Assembly: GCF_024171605.1 (NCBI RefSeq)
Contig: NZ_JALKAA010000006.1
Span: forward strand, 1-64,000
Length of the DNA: 64,000 bases
Source of the DNA: Pontibacter sp. HSC-36F09
GTDB taxonomy: Bacteria; Bacteroidota; Bacteroidia; Cytophagales; Hymenobacteraceae
Reading direction: 5' to 3'
In this document: positions 32,652 through 40,930 of the stretch, piece after piece
Position numbering within the stretch: position 1 is the first letter of the stretch
How the letters are laid out: the number at the start of each line of letters is the position of its first letter
Made by a program: the position numbers and the translations under genes
Notes under the pieces: generated by a model
What the model was told of the DNA's origin: nothing
The model's input: the letters and a program-made list of their open reading frames with translations, nothing else
Databases searched by the model: none

Positions 32652-33640
32652 CAGGCGCTCCCTCCTCTCCTGCCCATCTTCAGGCGCAACACAAAATACA
32701 AACCGACCGCGCTTGGCACCACGATGTTGAGCAGCCAGAGACTCAGGCTGGCAGTCAGCACCTGTAGACGCTCCTGCCCGAGTAACCCAAACACGTACAT
32801 GGCCGACAATTCCCGCATACCCAGATCAGACAGCAGCGACACCGAAGGCACCACCGACTTCAGAAAGAATGTAGTAGACACGCCACTGATGTATTCCACA
32901 GGACTCAGCCGTACTTCAAACAAAACGAGCAGGAGAACAAACTGTAGCAGAAACACAAAATAGCGCAGCAGCGAGAGCAACAGCACCCGGTTCATTTCCC
33001 CGAAGGTATAGCGCCCCATTATGGCCAGGTATTTTGCCAGTTTGCGCAGCGGTCCTACTGCTGCGACTAAGGCCACCATGGCGCGTGCATTAAAGAGCAG
33101 TAATAGCATGGTTGCATTGAGCACGAGCAGCAGAAAGAAAATACTAAGGCAGACTCCCGGATACTCCATCCAGTAAAGCAAAAGAGCAAAGTAGACCAGC
33201 CCCAGCGTACCGACCAGCACGGTGGCCACCAACTGACAAAACCTGCCGATGAAAACCGCTCCTATACCTTCCAGGCGCTCCTTACTTTTGAGCTCGAGCA
33301 CACGGCCGGCGTAGTCGCCCAAACGATTGGGGGTGATGAAGCCGAGCGTGAGCCCTACCATGACCGCACGGAACGCCCGCAGGTATGAAATGTGTTCGAG
33401 CTTCTGCCCCAGAATTTGCCATTTCCAGGCCTCCAGTCCCCAGTTGACAGGTATGAGCAGCGCACTTAAGATCAGTAGAAAAGTATAATTGCTTTGACGG
33501 GCAGCTTGCAGTATAGCTTGCCAGGAGAGCAGCGTGTCGGGTGCCGTAAAGATGGCCAAATACAGAAAATAGAAGGTGAGCAGCACCACGACAACTTTGC
33601 CGGAAACTAAAAGGAACCTTCTGTTGCGGGTAATGTTCAA
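32651..33640 (-). CDS. Flippase-like / LPG-synthase transmembrane-domain protein
   Basis: The 329-residue integral membrane protein has about eight segments and the GFITPNRLGDYAGRVLEL and SVSLLSDLGMRELSA motifs typical of the lysylphosphatidylglycerol-synthase membrane domain family (AglD/MprF flippase part). It lacks the soluble transferase domain of MprF, so it is more likely a lipid or glycolipid translocator. It is first in the unit with the glycosyltransferase and the 85-residue protein, and divergent from ruvC with only 25 nt between. Confidence 0.85.
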   Translation of the reverse strand: MNITRNRRFLLVSGKVVVVLLTFYFLYLAIFTAPDTLLSWQAILQAARQSNYTFLLILSALLIPVNWGLEAWKWQILGQKLEHISYLRAFRAVMVGLTLGFITPNRLGDYAGRVLELKSKERLEGIGAVFIGRFCQLVATVLVGTLGLVYFALLLYWMEYPGVCLSIFFLLLVLNATMLLLLFNARAMVALVAAVGPLRKLAKYLAIMGRYTFGEMNRVLLLSLLRYFVFLLQFVLLLVLFEVRLSPVEYISGVSTTFFLKSVVPSVSLLSDLGMRELSAMYVFGLLGQERLQVLTASLSLWLLNIVVPSAVGLYFVLRLKMGRRGGSA

Positions 33641-33665
33641 GATATTGTCTTAAATTGCGGCTCTT

Positions 33666-34232
33666 ATGGTTTACTCTCCTGCCCTCCCACCCAACAAATT
33701 GATTCTTGGCATCGACCCCGGCACGCAAGTCATGGGCTATGGCCTGATAGAAGTAACCGGATCGAAGGTAAAGGTAGTGCAGTATGGCGTTATTCACCTC
33801 AAAAGCTACAGCAACCACGCCATCAAGTTAAAGAAAATTTTTGACCGCATGATACAGCTCATCGACGAATACTTGCCCGACGAGCTGGCCATCGAGTCGC
33901 CCTTCTTTGGTGTGAACGTGCAGAGCATGCTCAAACTTGGTCGCGCACAGGGAGTTGCCATCGCCGCCGCCCTTTCCCGCGACATCCCTTACGTAGAGTA
34001 CGCTCCTAAAAAAGTAAAGCAGTCCGTTACCGGAAATGGCAACGCCTCCAAAGAGCAGGTGGCCGCCATGCTGGTTCAGATCCTCAAAATACAGCCCGAC
34101 CCAAAGATGTTCGATGCCACTGACGCCCTGTCCGTGGCTCTCTGCCACCACTACCAGAAAGGTAATAACGCCAAAAAAGGCACCAACTCCTGGAAAGCCT
34201 TCCTGACCGACAATCCGGAGAGAAAACTGTAG
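33666..34232 (+). CDS. ruvC: Crossover junction endodeoxyribonuclease RuvC
   Basis: The 188-residue RNase H-fold resolvase has acidic active-site residues Asp17 (GIDPGT), Glu77 (AIESPFF) and the pair Asp150/Asp153 (MFDATDALSVALCHH). It cuts Holliday junctions with RuvAB, which is not in this window. A short basic tail follows the core. The start is the ATG at 33666, though the conserved part begins near residue 11. It is divergent from the flippase-like gene. Confidence 0.95.
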   Translation: MVYSPALPPNKLILGIDPGTQVMGYGLIEVTGSKVKVVQYGVIHLKSYSNHAIKLKKIFDRMIQLIDEYLPDELAIESPFFGVNVQSMLKLGRAQGVAIAAALSRDIPYVEYAPKKVKQSVTGNGNASKEQVAAMLVQILKIQPDPKMFDATDALSVALCHHYQKGNNAKKGTNSWKAFLTDNPERKL

Positions 34233-34685
34233 AAGTTAAAGAGTTTGGGAGTTAGAAAGTTGAAGTGTAGCGATTTTACACCGTAACGTCGTGCTTGTAT
34301 AAACCAACCTAAACGCTCTAAATGCTTTTTCTAATAATGCTTTCGGACACCCGTGTCTGAAAGGCCAGATCAACCGTACAGCGGACAATCAGCAATCCAA
34401 CATCCCCATCAACTATCCTTCAATAAGTATAAGCTTTTGAAAATATTTCGCAGTTTTGTAAAAAATCGCATCTATCTTTCGTAAGGCTTATAAGTTTGCC
34501 TGATTTCCTTCCGAAACCCGACTAAAATCAGCCTGTAGCAAGGTATAGGTTTTGCCAAAAGACAAAGTTTAAACATGTTTTTGCTGGTGCGGTTAAATTT
34601 AGCGTCAGGCTTATTCTTAAATTTGAGTTATTTTTGCCGCTGCTTTGTCAAAGGCAAGTGTATAGGTGAATCCTAAACAGCATAA
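34233..34685. other. 453-bp intergenic region with a repeat element and a promoter half
   Basis: Positions 34238-34440 look like a third, diverged intergenic element: AAGAGTTTGGGAGTTAGAAA next to the ruvC stop, then GTAACGTCGTGCTT, a hairpin CTTTCGGACAC / GTGTCTGAAAG (34340-34363), and an ACAATCAGCAATCCAACATC tail. Positions 34440-34685 are AT-rich. TATTTTTG at 34629-34636 matches the -7 box and would start the Mla transcript about 45 nt before 34686; no -33 is evident. No gene is seen. Confidence 0.5.
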
Positions 34686-35504
34686 ATGGATTTAGACAAA
34701 AATAAACCGGGAGCAGCTCCAGCCCGGCGCAGGTATGTAACGACACGCAGACTCGACAGGATTTTTGTTGAGTTGGCGAAAGTGTACCGTTTCAATGCGC
34801 GGTTTTTTAAGGAGGTGTGGTTTCCGCCTTACGAGTTTAGAGAGATTATCAAGCAGTGCTATGAAATCGGTGTGCGCTCTTTGCCGCTGATCTCGCTCAC
34901 GGGCTTCATCATCGGTATCGTGTTTACCAACCAGTCGCGCCCTTCCCTGGCCGATTTTGGTGCCACCTCGCTCTTGCCCGCCCTTATTTCCGTAGCCATC
35001 ATCCGGGCCATCGGTCCATTGGTGACGGCGCTTATTGCAGCAGGCCGGGTCGGTTCCGCTATCGGTGCTGAATTGGGTTCTATGCGGGTAACGGAGCAGA
35101 TCGATGCCATGGAAGTGTCGGCCACCAACCCGTTTAAATTTCTGGTGGTAACCCGGGTGCTTGCATCTACCCTGATGATTCCGGCCTTAACGATGTTCAC
35201 CACGCTCGTGTCGCTGTTGGGCGGTTACCTGAACGTGCACCAGAATGAACTTACCTCCCTGAGCGTCTTCTTTTACCAGGTTTTTGACGCCATCACCTTT
35301 CTGGACATCATCGCCTCGTCGGTAAAGTCTGTCATCTTTGGTTTCACCATCGGTATGGTGGGGTGCTACAAAGGGTATAATTCTTCTAAAGGCACAGAGG
35401 GTGTGGGCAAAGCGGCCAACTCATCGGTGGTAACAGCCATGTTCCTTATCTTTATTGAAGAGCTGCTCATCATGCAGGTTATTAACACAATCAGAGCTTT
35501 TTAA
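34686..35504 (+). CDS. mlaE: MlaE-family ABC permease
   Basis: The 272-residue inner-membrane permease has about five segments and an N-terminal cytoplasmic extension of about 45 residues. FTNQSRPSLADFGA, AAGRVGSAIGAELGSMRVTEQIDAMEV and GFTIGMVGCYKGYNS are the MlaE signatures. It moves phospholipids between inner-membrane leaflets and the MCE tunnel. Its stop overlaps the ATPase start (TAATG). It is first of three genes; MlaA, MlaB and MlaC are absent, as is usual outside Proteobacteria. Confidence 0.94.
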   Translation: MDLDKNKPGAAPARRRYVTTRRLDRIFVELAKVYRFNARFFKEVWFPPYEFREIIKQCYEIGVRSLPLISLTGFIIGIVFTNQSRPSLADFGATSLLPALISVAIIRAIGPLVTALIAAGRVGSAIGAELGSMRVTEQIDAMEVSATNPFKFLVVTRVLASTLMIPALTMFTTLVSLLGGYLNVHQNELTSLSVFFYQVFDAITFLDIIASSVKSVIFGFTIGMVGCYKGYNSSKGTEGVGKAANSSVVTAMFLIFIEELLIMQVINTIRAF

Positions 35505-36283
35505 TGGAGGCAAAACAAATAAACCCCAACATCGATAGGAGCGAGAAAGTGATTTCTATCCGGGGCCTCAAAAAAGCATTCGACGATTTTGAGGTACTCA
35601 GAGGTGTGGACCTTGATCTCTATAAAGGAGAAAACCTGGTGGTGCTCGGCCGCTCCGGTACAGGCAAGTCCGTGTTGATCAAAATCATCTCGGGTTTGCT
35701 GCAGGCAGACGAAGGAACGGTCAACGTTTTGGGCAAAGAAGTTAGCGGTCTCAAACCACGGGAGATGGATGCACTTCGGCTCAAGATCGGTTTTTCGTTT
35801 CAGAACAGCGCCCTGTACGACAGTATGACCGTGCGCGAGAACCTTGAGTTTCCGCTGGAGCGGCACGCGAAGCACATGACTGAAGCCGAACGGGAAGACA
35901 CGATCCAGTATGTGCTGGAGGCCGTGGGGCTTTCGCAGGCCATCAACCAAATGCCTTCTGAACTGTCCGGTGGCCAGCGCAAACGAATCGGTATTGCCCG
36001 TACCCTTATCCTGAAACCAGATATTATGCTCTATGACGAGCCCACTGCTGGCCTCGACCCCATTACGTGTATCGAGATCAACAGCCTGATCAATGAAGTA
36101 CAGGAGAAATTCAATACTTCCTCCATCATCATTACCCACGACCTAACCTGTGCCCGCGCCGTAGGAGACAGAATAGTGATGCTGCTCGACGGACAATTCC
36201 AACGGGAAGGCACATTCGAAGAGGTGTTCGACAGCAATGACGAACGCGTACAATCTTTTTATAACTACAACTTTATAGACTAG
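35504..36283 (+). CDS. mlaF: MlaF-family ABC ATPase
   Basis: The 259-residue ATP-binding subunit has Walker A GRSGTGKS (49-56), the FQNSALYDSMTVREN Q-loop region, signature ELSGGQRKR, Walker B IMLYDEPTAGLDP and the H-loop ITHDL. It drives lipid transport with the MlaE-like permease. It overlaps mlaE by one base and abuts the MCE gene (TAG then ATG). Confidence 0.95.
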   Translation: MEAKQINPNIDRSEKVISIRGLKKAFDDFEVLRGVDLDLYKGENLVVLGRSGTGKSVLIKIISGLLQADEGTVNVLGKEVSGLKPREMDALRLKIGFSFQNSALYDSMTVRENLEFPLERHAKHMTEAEREDTIQYVLEAVGLSQAINQMPSELSGGQRKRIGIARTLILKPDIMLYDEPTAGLDPITCIEINSLINEVQEKFNTSSIIITHDLTCARAVGDRIVMLLDGQFQREGTFEEVFDSNDERVQSFYNYNFID

Positions 36284-37351
36284 ATGAGTTCTGCAGATAA
36301 TAAACGCACTGTTATAGTTGGTATCTTCACTTTCCTGGCGATCGTGATTCTGGTGGCTGGTATTTTTATGCTGGCCGGTCAGCAAAAGCGCCTAATCAAT
36401 ACCGTTACTCTTACCGCTATTTTTGATGATGTAGCCGGATTGCGAACCGGCAACAATGTTTGGTTTTCGGGTGTGAAGATCGGCACGATCAAGTCCATCA
36501 ACCTCTACGGCGACTCGCAGGTAGAGGTGGTCATGAACGTTGAGGAGAAGGTGCAGCAGTTCATTCGCAAAAATGCTTCGGCCCGCATCAGCTCCGAGAG
36601 CTTTATTGGCAACAAGAACATCGTGATTGACGGAGGCACCCAAGCTGCCGCTCCTATCGAGGACGGCGACAGAATAACAGCCATAAGCCCGCTTAATACC
36701 GATGACCTGATGGAAAAGCTGCAACAGAACAACGAGAACCTGGTTGCCATCACAGGTGATTTTAAGCAGCTTACTTCCCGCCTGGTTAAAGGCGAAGGAA
36801 CCGTAGGTGCCCTGCTGACCGACACGACCATGGCCCAAAACTTCCGTGGTGTGGTAGCTAACCTGCAGCGCACTTCCGAAAGCACCGTTAATGCCTCACG
36901 CTCGCTGTCGGCCTTCACCAATAAACTCAACTCACCTGACGGCCTGGCAAACCAACTGGTAACTGACAAAGAGGTGTTCCAGCAGCTGAAAAACTCGATG
37001 ACGCAACTGGAAGAGGCCACCGCTTCAACCTCTGAAATAACGGAGAATCTGCGTACGGCTACCACTCAGCTCAACAACAGCAATAGTGCGGTAGGCGTGC
37101 TTCTCAATGACCAGAAATTTGCCCGCCAGTTGCAGAGCACCATGCAAAACCTGGAGACGGGCACTGAAAAGCTCGATCAGAATATGGAGGCCCTGCAAAA
37201 CAACTTCCTACTGAGAGGTTTCTTTAAACGACAGGCAAAGGAAGAAGCCAAGCAGAAGGAGCAACAACAAAACCAGCCGGCACCAAAGCAGGTACAACCA
37301 AAAGACACAACGCAACTGGAGTTTAAGCCTTCTATCCTGATAGAGAATTAA
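36284..37351 (+). CDS. mlaD: MCE (MlaD-like) lipid-binding protein
   Basis: The 355-residue protein has an N-terminal membrane anchor (10-31) and one MCE domain (about 38-115) with VAGLRTGNNVWFSGVKIGTI. A long helical region follows with Thr/Ser-rich heptads (170-310), and the tail is Gln/Lys-rich (QAKEEAKQKEQQQNQPAP). MCE domains form hexameric rings that carry lipids across the periplasm; the helical tail could extend the tunnel. It ends the operon before a strong terminator. Confidence 0.93.
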   Translation: MSSADNKRTVIVGIFTFLAIVILVAGIFMLAGQQKRLINTVTLTAIFDDVAGLRTGNNVWFSGVKIGTIKSINLYGDSQVEVVMNVEEKVQQFIRKNASARISSESFIGNKNIVIDGGTQAAAPIEDGDRITAISPLNTDDLMEKLQQNNENLVAITGDFKQLTSRLVKGEGTVGALLTDTTMAQNFRGVVANLQRTSESTVNASRSLSAFTNKLNSPDGLANQLVTDKEVFQQLKNSMTQLEEATASTSEITENLRTATTQLNNSNSAVGVLLNDQKFARQLQSTMQNLETGTEKLDQNMEALQNNFLLRGFFKRQAKEEAKQKEQQQNQPAPKQVQPKDTTQLEFKPSILIEN

Positions 37352-37354
37352 GCA

Positions 37355-37390
37355 TAAAAAAGGGCGAATCCGAAAGATTCGCCCTTTTTT
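37355..37390. terminator. Bidirectional terminator between mlaD and the HIT gene
   Basis: AAAAAAGGGCGAATC pairs perfectly with GATTCGCCCTTTTTT around a 5-nt loop. The poly-A and poly-T flanks serve both strands. Confidence 0.92.
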
Positions 37391-37400
37391 GTATGACTTG

Positions 37401-37418
37401 AAGGTATAGCTATACCTT
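37401..37418. repeat. 18-bp perfect palindrome made of two heptamers
   Basis: AAGGTATAGCTATACCTT is a perfect 18-bp palindrome. It joins two inverted copies of the dispersed motif and overlaps the HIT gene stop codon by two bases. Confidence 0.9.
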
Positions 37419-37818
37419 AAGAAGCCGCATACTCCTTCCGGATCTTTTCGGCAACTTCCTCAAATTCTTCTTTGCTGAACTGCTGCTTGTTGGCAAAGTT
37501 CATGTCTGCCATCTTGTTGAGTGGGATCAGGTGCACGTGCGCATGAGGCACTTCCAGGCCTACCACCGCCACCCCTATGCGCTTGCAAGGAACGGCCTTC
37601 TCTACGGCAGCCGCCACTTTTTTAGCAAAGGCCATCAGGCCCAGGTATAGCGCATCGTCCAGGTCGAACAGGTAGTCGATCTGCTGCTTGGGTATAACTA
37701 AGGTATGGCCCTTTGTTGTCGGGAACACGTCCAGAAAGGCCAGGTAGCGATCATCCTCCGCTATTTTGTAAGCGGGGATCTCGCCTTTTACAATTTTAGT
37801 GAAGATAGATGGCTCCAT
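37417..37818 (-). CDS. HIT-family nucleotide hydrolase
   Basis: The 133-residue histidine-triad protein has FLDVFPTTKGHTLVIPK and the triad region VPHAHVHLIPL, in which the central His attacks the nucleotide phosphate. Bacterial HIT proteins hydrolyse phosphoramidates and other nucleotidyl compounds. It starts 4 nt after the greA stop and forms an operon with it. Confidence 0.95.
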   Translation of the reverse strand: MEPSIFTKIVKGEIPAYKIAEDDRYLAFLDVFPTTKGHTLVIPKQQIDYLFDLDDALYLGLMAFAKKVAAAVEKAVPCKRIGVAVVGLEVPHAHVHLIPLNKMADMNFANKQQFSKEEFEEVAEKIRKEYAAS

Positions 37819-37822
37819 AAGC

Positions 37823-38296
37823 TTAGCGACTGATTTCCAGTATTTCGAACTCGATCTTGCCGGCCGGTACGGTTATCTCGGCCTTTTCACCAACCGACTT
37901 GCCCAACAGGCCTTTCCCGATCGGAGACTTCACGGAAATCTTGCCGGAGGCCAGGTCAGCCTCTTCTTCCGCCACTAGGGTATAGTCCATCACCATGTTG
38001 TTTTTCAGATTCTTGATCTTCACCTTCGAGAGGATCAGCGCCTTACTCATGTCCAGGTTCGACTCGTCTATCAGGCGGGCGTTGCCTACTACTTCTTCCA
38101 GCTTTGCAATTTTCAGCTCCAGGTGACCCTGTGCGTCCTTGGCGGCGTCATACTCAGCGTTCTCGCTCAAGTCGCCCTTATCGCGTGCTTCTGCCAACTG
38201 ACGCGCTACTTCCGAGCGACCTTTTGTTTTCAGCTCGTGTAACTCTTCCTTTAGCTTCTGTAAACCTTCAGCGGTGTAATAAGAAATGTTGCTCAT
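37823..38296 (-). CDS. greA: Transcription elongation factor GreA
   Basis: The 157-residue protein has the N-terminal coiled coil with TAEGLQKLKEELHELK and the acidic tip DKGDLSENAEYDAAK, which enters the RNA polymerase secondary channel. The C-terminal FKBP-like domain has SPIGKGLLGKSVGE and VPAGKIEFEILEI. It stimulates cleavage of backtracked RNA. Its leader holds a predicted structured RNA and an intrinsic terminator 33 nt before the ATG, so expression may be controlled by attenuation. The HIT gene follows. Confidence 0.96.
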   Translation of the reverse strand: MSNISYYTAEGLQKLKEELHELKTKGRSEVARQLAEARDKGDLSENAEYDAAKDAQGHLELKIAKLEEVVGNARLIDESNLDMSKALILSKVKIKNLKNNMVMDYTLVAEEEADLASGKISVKSPIGKGLLGKSVGEKAEITVPAGKIEFEILEISR

Positions 38297-38328
38297 AATA
38301 CTGTCTTCATGTTTTAAAACACAAAAAC

Positions 38329-38365
38329 AAAAAGAACGGCTATGTCAAACATAACCGTTCTTTTT
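38329..38365 (-). terminator. Intrinsic terminator in the greA leader
   Basis: AAAAAGAACGG plus TATGT (38329-38345) pairs with ACATA plus CCGTTCTTTTT (38349-38365), one mismatch and a 3-nt loop. On the minus strand it is followed by GTTTTTG. It stands between the leader promoter and greA, not after a gene. Confidence 0.85.
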
Positions 38366-38473
38366 GCCTAATATGTAATTGATTTATTTTCTCTTTTTCA
38401 GCCAACCTGCATCAAAACAAGCCGGTGGTTCTGGGTAAGCCACATGCGCACGGGCTTCCCCCGGTGGCACTGA
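38329..38473 (-). ncRNA. Candidate structured leader RNA or sRNA upstream of greA
   Basis: On the minus strand, tandem -7 boxes (TAAATTTG and TATATTTG, 38495-38480) precede a GC-rich island in AT-rich DNA. The predicted RNA forms a hairpin from GGGAAGCC and GGCTTACCC (38460-38453 with 38441-38433). It is enclosed by a closing stem from TCAGTGCCACC and GGTTGGCTGA. It ends in a strong terminator at 38365-38329. Either it is a separate sRNA or a greA leader with attenuation. The class is unknown. Confidence 0.5.
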
Positions 38474-38615
38474 TTTGAGCAAATATACAAATTTATTTTA
38501 ATACAAAATTTTTCGGCGATACTTATTTATCGGCACCAAAAACACTTGTTTGAGGCGCCTGTATCACTTATATACGTAAACGCACCGACGTAGGCCGGGC
38601 CCTGTTCGGGTATTC

Positions 38616-39569
38616 TTACGATAGCTTGCCTGCCTCCTGCAGGGCCTGTATTTTATGTACCAATACCTCATTTATCTTAACATACGACTCATGGGTCCAC
38701 CCCGCAATATGGGGGGTGAGCACCACATTTTCAGCTGATTTCAGGTAGTCGAAATTCCGGCTTTGATCCTCCGTCAGACTGTGCAGTTTCTCGTTTTCGA
38801 GTACATCCAGAGCAGCCCCTTTCAATTTACCAATCTGCAGGTAATGAACCAGGGCCGACTGATCCACCACCTCTCCCCTTGAGGTGTTCATGAACCAGAA
38901 CTGCTTTTGAAAACTCAGAAAGAAGGCTTCATCTGCAAAGGCCCGGTTTTCAGGTATATAAGGTATATGCAGGCTCACAATATCAGCCTCTGCCTGCAAT
39001 TCCTCCAGCGACACAGCTTCAGCCGGTGCTGAGATTTTCTCAGGAGCGAACCGGTCGTATGCCAGGATGCGGCAGCCGAAACTACTAAGCACACGGGCAA
39101 AGCTTTGCCCCATATTCCCGTAGCCGATAATGCCCACCGTTTTGCCGCCGATCTCCTCCCCTCTGTTTTCTTCGCGTAGCCATACCTTGTCGCGCACCTG
39201 CCGGTCGCCTCGCGAAATGTTGCGCATTAAACCGATAAGCATACCCAGGGCATGTTCGCCCACCGCCTGCCGATTTCCTTCATTGGCTCCGAAAAGTGCT
39301 ATACCTCTCTCCTGCAATGCTTCCGCATCAATATTGTCCAGTCCCGCCCCAGCTCTACCCACGAACCTGAGTTTGTCAGCCAGTTTGATGGTATCGGCCG
39401 TAATGCGCATTTTGCTTCGCACGATCAGTCCTTCAAAGCCCACCAGCGCCTCGCATACCTCGATCGGCTTGATATCCGGGCGGTACTCGTAAGCTATACC
39501 TATACCTTCCAGCATCGGAAATAGGCTGGCGTGCACTTCGTCTATGATCAGAATACGTGGTTTCGCCAT
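38616..39569 (-). CDS. D-2-hydroxyacid dehydrogenase (phosphoglycerate dehydrogenase-like)
   Basis: The 317-residue NAD-dependent oxidoreductase has VGRAGAGLDNID, the dinucleotide loop GIIGYGNMGQ, NTSRGEVVD with the catalytic Arg, DVLENE with the Glu, and LTPHIAGWTHES with the His. It lacks the C-terminal ACT domain of long SerA forms. The reaction may be 3-phosphoglycerate or another 2-hydroxyacid oxidation. I prefer the ATG at 39569, 4 nt after the mgtE stop; an ATG five codons upstream (39584) overlaps mgtE. Confidence 0.88.
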   Translation of the reverse strand: MAKPRILIIDEVHASLFPMLEGIGIAYEYRPDIKPIEVCEALVGFEGLIVRSKMRITADTIKLADKLRFVGRAGAGLDNIDAEALQERGIALFGANEGNRQAVGEHALGMLIGLMRNISRGDRQVRDKVWLREENRGEEIGGKTVGIIGYGNMGQSFARVLSSFGCRILAYDRFAPEKISAPAEAVSLEELQAEADIVSLHIPYIPENRAFADEAFFLSFQKQFWFMNTSRGEVVDQSALVHYLQIGKLKGAALDVLENEKLHSLTEDQSRNFDYLKSAENVVLTPHIAGWTHESYVKINEVLVHKIQALQEAGKLS

Positions 39570-39573
39570 ATTA

Positions 39574-40926
39574 TTACAGTTCATACAACATATGCGCTAC
39601 ACCAAAATAAATTGCTAAACCCAATAAGTCATTTGCCGTCGTGATAAACGGACCAGCGGCAACTGCAGGGTTTACACCCAATTTGTCGAGCAACATCGGT
39701 GTCAGCGTACCCATGAGCGAGGCCAGCATGACCACTGAGAACAGTGCTACTGATACAACGGTTGAGAGCTTGAGATCCTGCCGGAACAGATAGGTAAAAC
39801 CAAAAACAAGCGCCGAAATGATAAGGGCATTCAGAAACGCCACCATAATAAGCTTGAAAAGACGCTTGGAGAAATTCTCAAAGATCACCGCGTTGGAAGA
39901 GAGCGTCTGAATGATGATGGACGAGGACTGTATACCTACGTTACCGCCCGTGGCCGTAATAAGGGGCACAAACAGCGCGAGCGCCGGCAGCATGGCAATG
40001 TCGGCCTCAAAAAAGCCCATAAAATGAGCCGCAAGCAAGCCACCCACCATGCCGATCACAAGCCAGGGTATACGGGAGCGCGAAATGCGGAACACGCTGT
40101 CGTCTTCCTCCACATTCTCCGAGATACCCGTCATGAGCTGACGGCTGAGTTCGGCCTGCTCCTGCATTACGTCGATCACGTCGTCAATGGTGATACGACC
40201 AAGCAGTTTGCCCTGTATGTTCACGACAGGTATAGCCTCGAGGTCGTACTTCTGCATCACGCTCACCACCTCGTTTTCGTCCCGGAACGACTCGATCGAG
40301 ATCACGTCCTCGTTGAAAATGTCTTTTACCAGCTTGTCGTCTTTGGAAAGCAGGAGCGTTTTGATACCAAGTCGACCGAGCAAAATATCGCGATTATCCA
40401 CCACATATACGGTATAGATCCGCTCCACGTCCTCGGCCTGCCGCCGAATCTCCTCGATGCACTGCCGCACACGCCAGTTGATGTTCACTTTGATGAGCTC
40501 TTTCGCCATCAGACCACCGGCGCAATCCTCTTCGTAGTGCAGCAGGTCCAGAATGTCGTCCGCCTTCTCCTCGTTCTCGATCAGGGCGATCACCTCCTCG
40601 CGACGCTGCACGTTCATCTCGTTCAGGATGTCCACGGCGTCATCCGAGTCCATCAGGTTGACGTAGCGCGCAATCTCCTGGCTGGTGAAATAGGCTAGAA
40701 AATCGGTGCGGATGTCGTAGTCAAGATCACTGAGAATCTGCGAACCGGTCTCGGGAGGCAGCAGGTCCAGCACGTACTTCGACTCATTGGTGTCGAGTTC
40801 GTAGAGTACCGTCGTAATATCGGCCGGATACATGTCGGTCATGGTTTCCAGCAGGAACCCCTTGTCGTCGCGTGCTATTGCCTCTTCAACCTGTTCTATG
40901 TATTCACGTGTGATCTCTACCTGCAT
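39574..40926 (-). CDS. mgtE: Magnesium transporter MgtE
   Basis: A 450-residue protein. The N-terminal helical Mg-sensing domain (1-130) has superhelical repeats (MYPADITTVLYEL). Two CBS domains follow (about 135-255), and the C-terminal channel has five membrane segments with LALFVPLITATGGNVGIQSSSI and VAAGPFITTANDLLGLAIYF. It imports Mg2+ and closes when the cytoplasmic sites are filled. It lies between rsmA (4 nt upstream) and the dehydrogenase (4 nt downstream), in one operon. Confidence 0.95.
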   Translation of the reverse strand: MQVEITREYIEQVEEAIARDDKGFLLETMTDMYPADITTVLYELDTNESKYVLDLLPPETGSQILSDLDYDIRTDFLAYFTSQEIARYVNLMDSDDAVDILNEMNVQRREEVIALIENEEKADDILDLLHYEEDCAGGLMAKELIKVNINWRVRQCIEEIRRQAEDVERIYTVYVVDNRDILLGRLGIKTLLLSKDDKLVKDIFNEDVISIESFRDENEVVSVMQKYDLEAIPVVNIQGKLLGRITIDDVIDVMQEQAELSRQLMTGISENVEEDDSVFRISRSRIPWLVIGMVGGLLAAHFMGFFEADIAMLPALALFVPLITATGGNVGIQSSSIIIQTLSSNAVIFENFSKRLFKLIMVAFLNALIISALVFGFTYLFRQDLKLSTVVSVALFSVVMLASLMGTLTPMLLDKLGVNPAVAAGPFITTANDLLGLAIYFGVAHMLYEL

Positions 40927-40930
40927 GGTA

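Noticed and set aside
34686..37351. Amino-acid or drug ABC transporter
   Set aside because: The permease and MCE signatures identify a lipid (Mla-type) system.
38329..38473. 6S RNA, SRP RNA or tmRNA
   Set aside because: The conserved SRP GGAA tetraloop region and tmRNA tRNA-like ends are not present, and the fold is not a long rod with a central bubble; left as an unclassified leader.
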